Virus record (IMG/VR): IMGVR_UViG_3300045996_002150
Span: 1-29,764 of that record
Strand: one strand, 5' to 3'
Length of the DNA: 29,764 nucleotides
DNA from: a virus
Shown here: positions 29,739 through 29,764 of the stretch, in pieces
Layout: each line of letters begins with the position of its first letter
How positions within the stretch are numbered: position 1 is the first letter of the stretch
The notes under the pieces: model-generated
What the model was told of the DNA's origin: nothing
The model's database searches: none
Seen by the model: only the letters and a program-made list of their open reading frames with translations
Made by a program: the position numbers and the translations under genes

Positions 29739-29764
29739 GTCTCCTTTGTTTTGTCAAGCCCTTT

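Noticed and set aside
29752-29757. TTGACA on the minus strand near the right edge
   Set aside because: A perfect -35 box, but the hexamer 17 bases on (TTACCA) is a poor -10 and would sit across the start codons of the scaffold gene; the upstream region is cut off by the window end.
1-29764. tRNA genes, CRISPR arrays, insertion sequences, integrase or attachment sites
   Set aside because: None seen: no cloverleaf, no regular spacer repeats, no transposase or integrase motif. Some could still be missed by eye.

Overview
The window is a piece of a tailed double-stranded DNA bacteriophage genome. It is strikingly G+C-rich, almost fully coding, and most genes are joined by 1-4 base stop/start overlaps (ATGA, GTGA, TAATG), with many GTG and a few TTG starts. 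The virion genes visible are a DUF5309/SU10-type major capsid protein, a scaffold-like protein, a head-tail adaptor, a stabilisation/nozzle-type tail protein and several ejection-type internal proteins. There is no tape measure, tail tube or sheath, so a podovirus-like particle with a SU10/BPP-1/P22-style tail is the best guess. The base composition suggests a high-G+C bacterial host; nothing in the window identifies it further. No tRNA, CRISPR, integrase or transposase was seen. Terminase and portal are absent and probably lie beyond the right edge.

Layout: positions 1-14541 are read on the plus strand and 14538-29764 on the minus strand, and the two blocks converge on a shared CTAG. The plus block starts with small unknown genes (23-701). 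A regulatory gap follows (702-827) with a GC-rich hairpin, a direct repeat and an inverted repeat that covers a ribosome binding site. Next comes a long train of small genes (828-4911) that includes an HD-domain phosphohydrolase, a short HTH protein and a PDDEXK-like nuclease. A clear sigma70-like promoter at 4910-4941 opens the replication and recombination block: three small proteins, a DUF2800 Cas4/RecB-like nuclease, endonuclease VII, a DUF2815 ssDNA-binding protein, a family A DNA polymerase, a prim-pol/SF3 helicase, and a MazZ-like (DUF5664) dNTP diphosphohydrolase. A second, near-identical promoter at 13261-13292 drives a 22-codon gene, two small proteins and a secreted or membrane-anchored HExxH protein.

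The minus block reads right to left as one late operon: scaffold-like protein, major capsid protein, a coiled-coil membrane protein, a small protein, a GT-A-like glycosyltransferase, the adaptor, a tail-fibre-type protein, a two-domain cysteine-paired exported protein, two small holin-like membrane proteins, a GH24 endolysin, the nozzle/stabilisation protein, small proteins including a GNAT/T7 gp13-like one, and then four putative ejection proteins that end in an 832-residue polyvalent protein.

The most interesting points are: the repeated palindromic promoter that may link two early operons to one regulator; a MazZ-like enzyme, an HD phosphohydrolase and a family A polymerase in one phage, which raises but does not prove a 2-aminoadenine genome; the HExxH exported protein; the microgene train; and two long out-of-frame gene overlaps.
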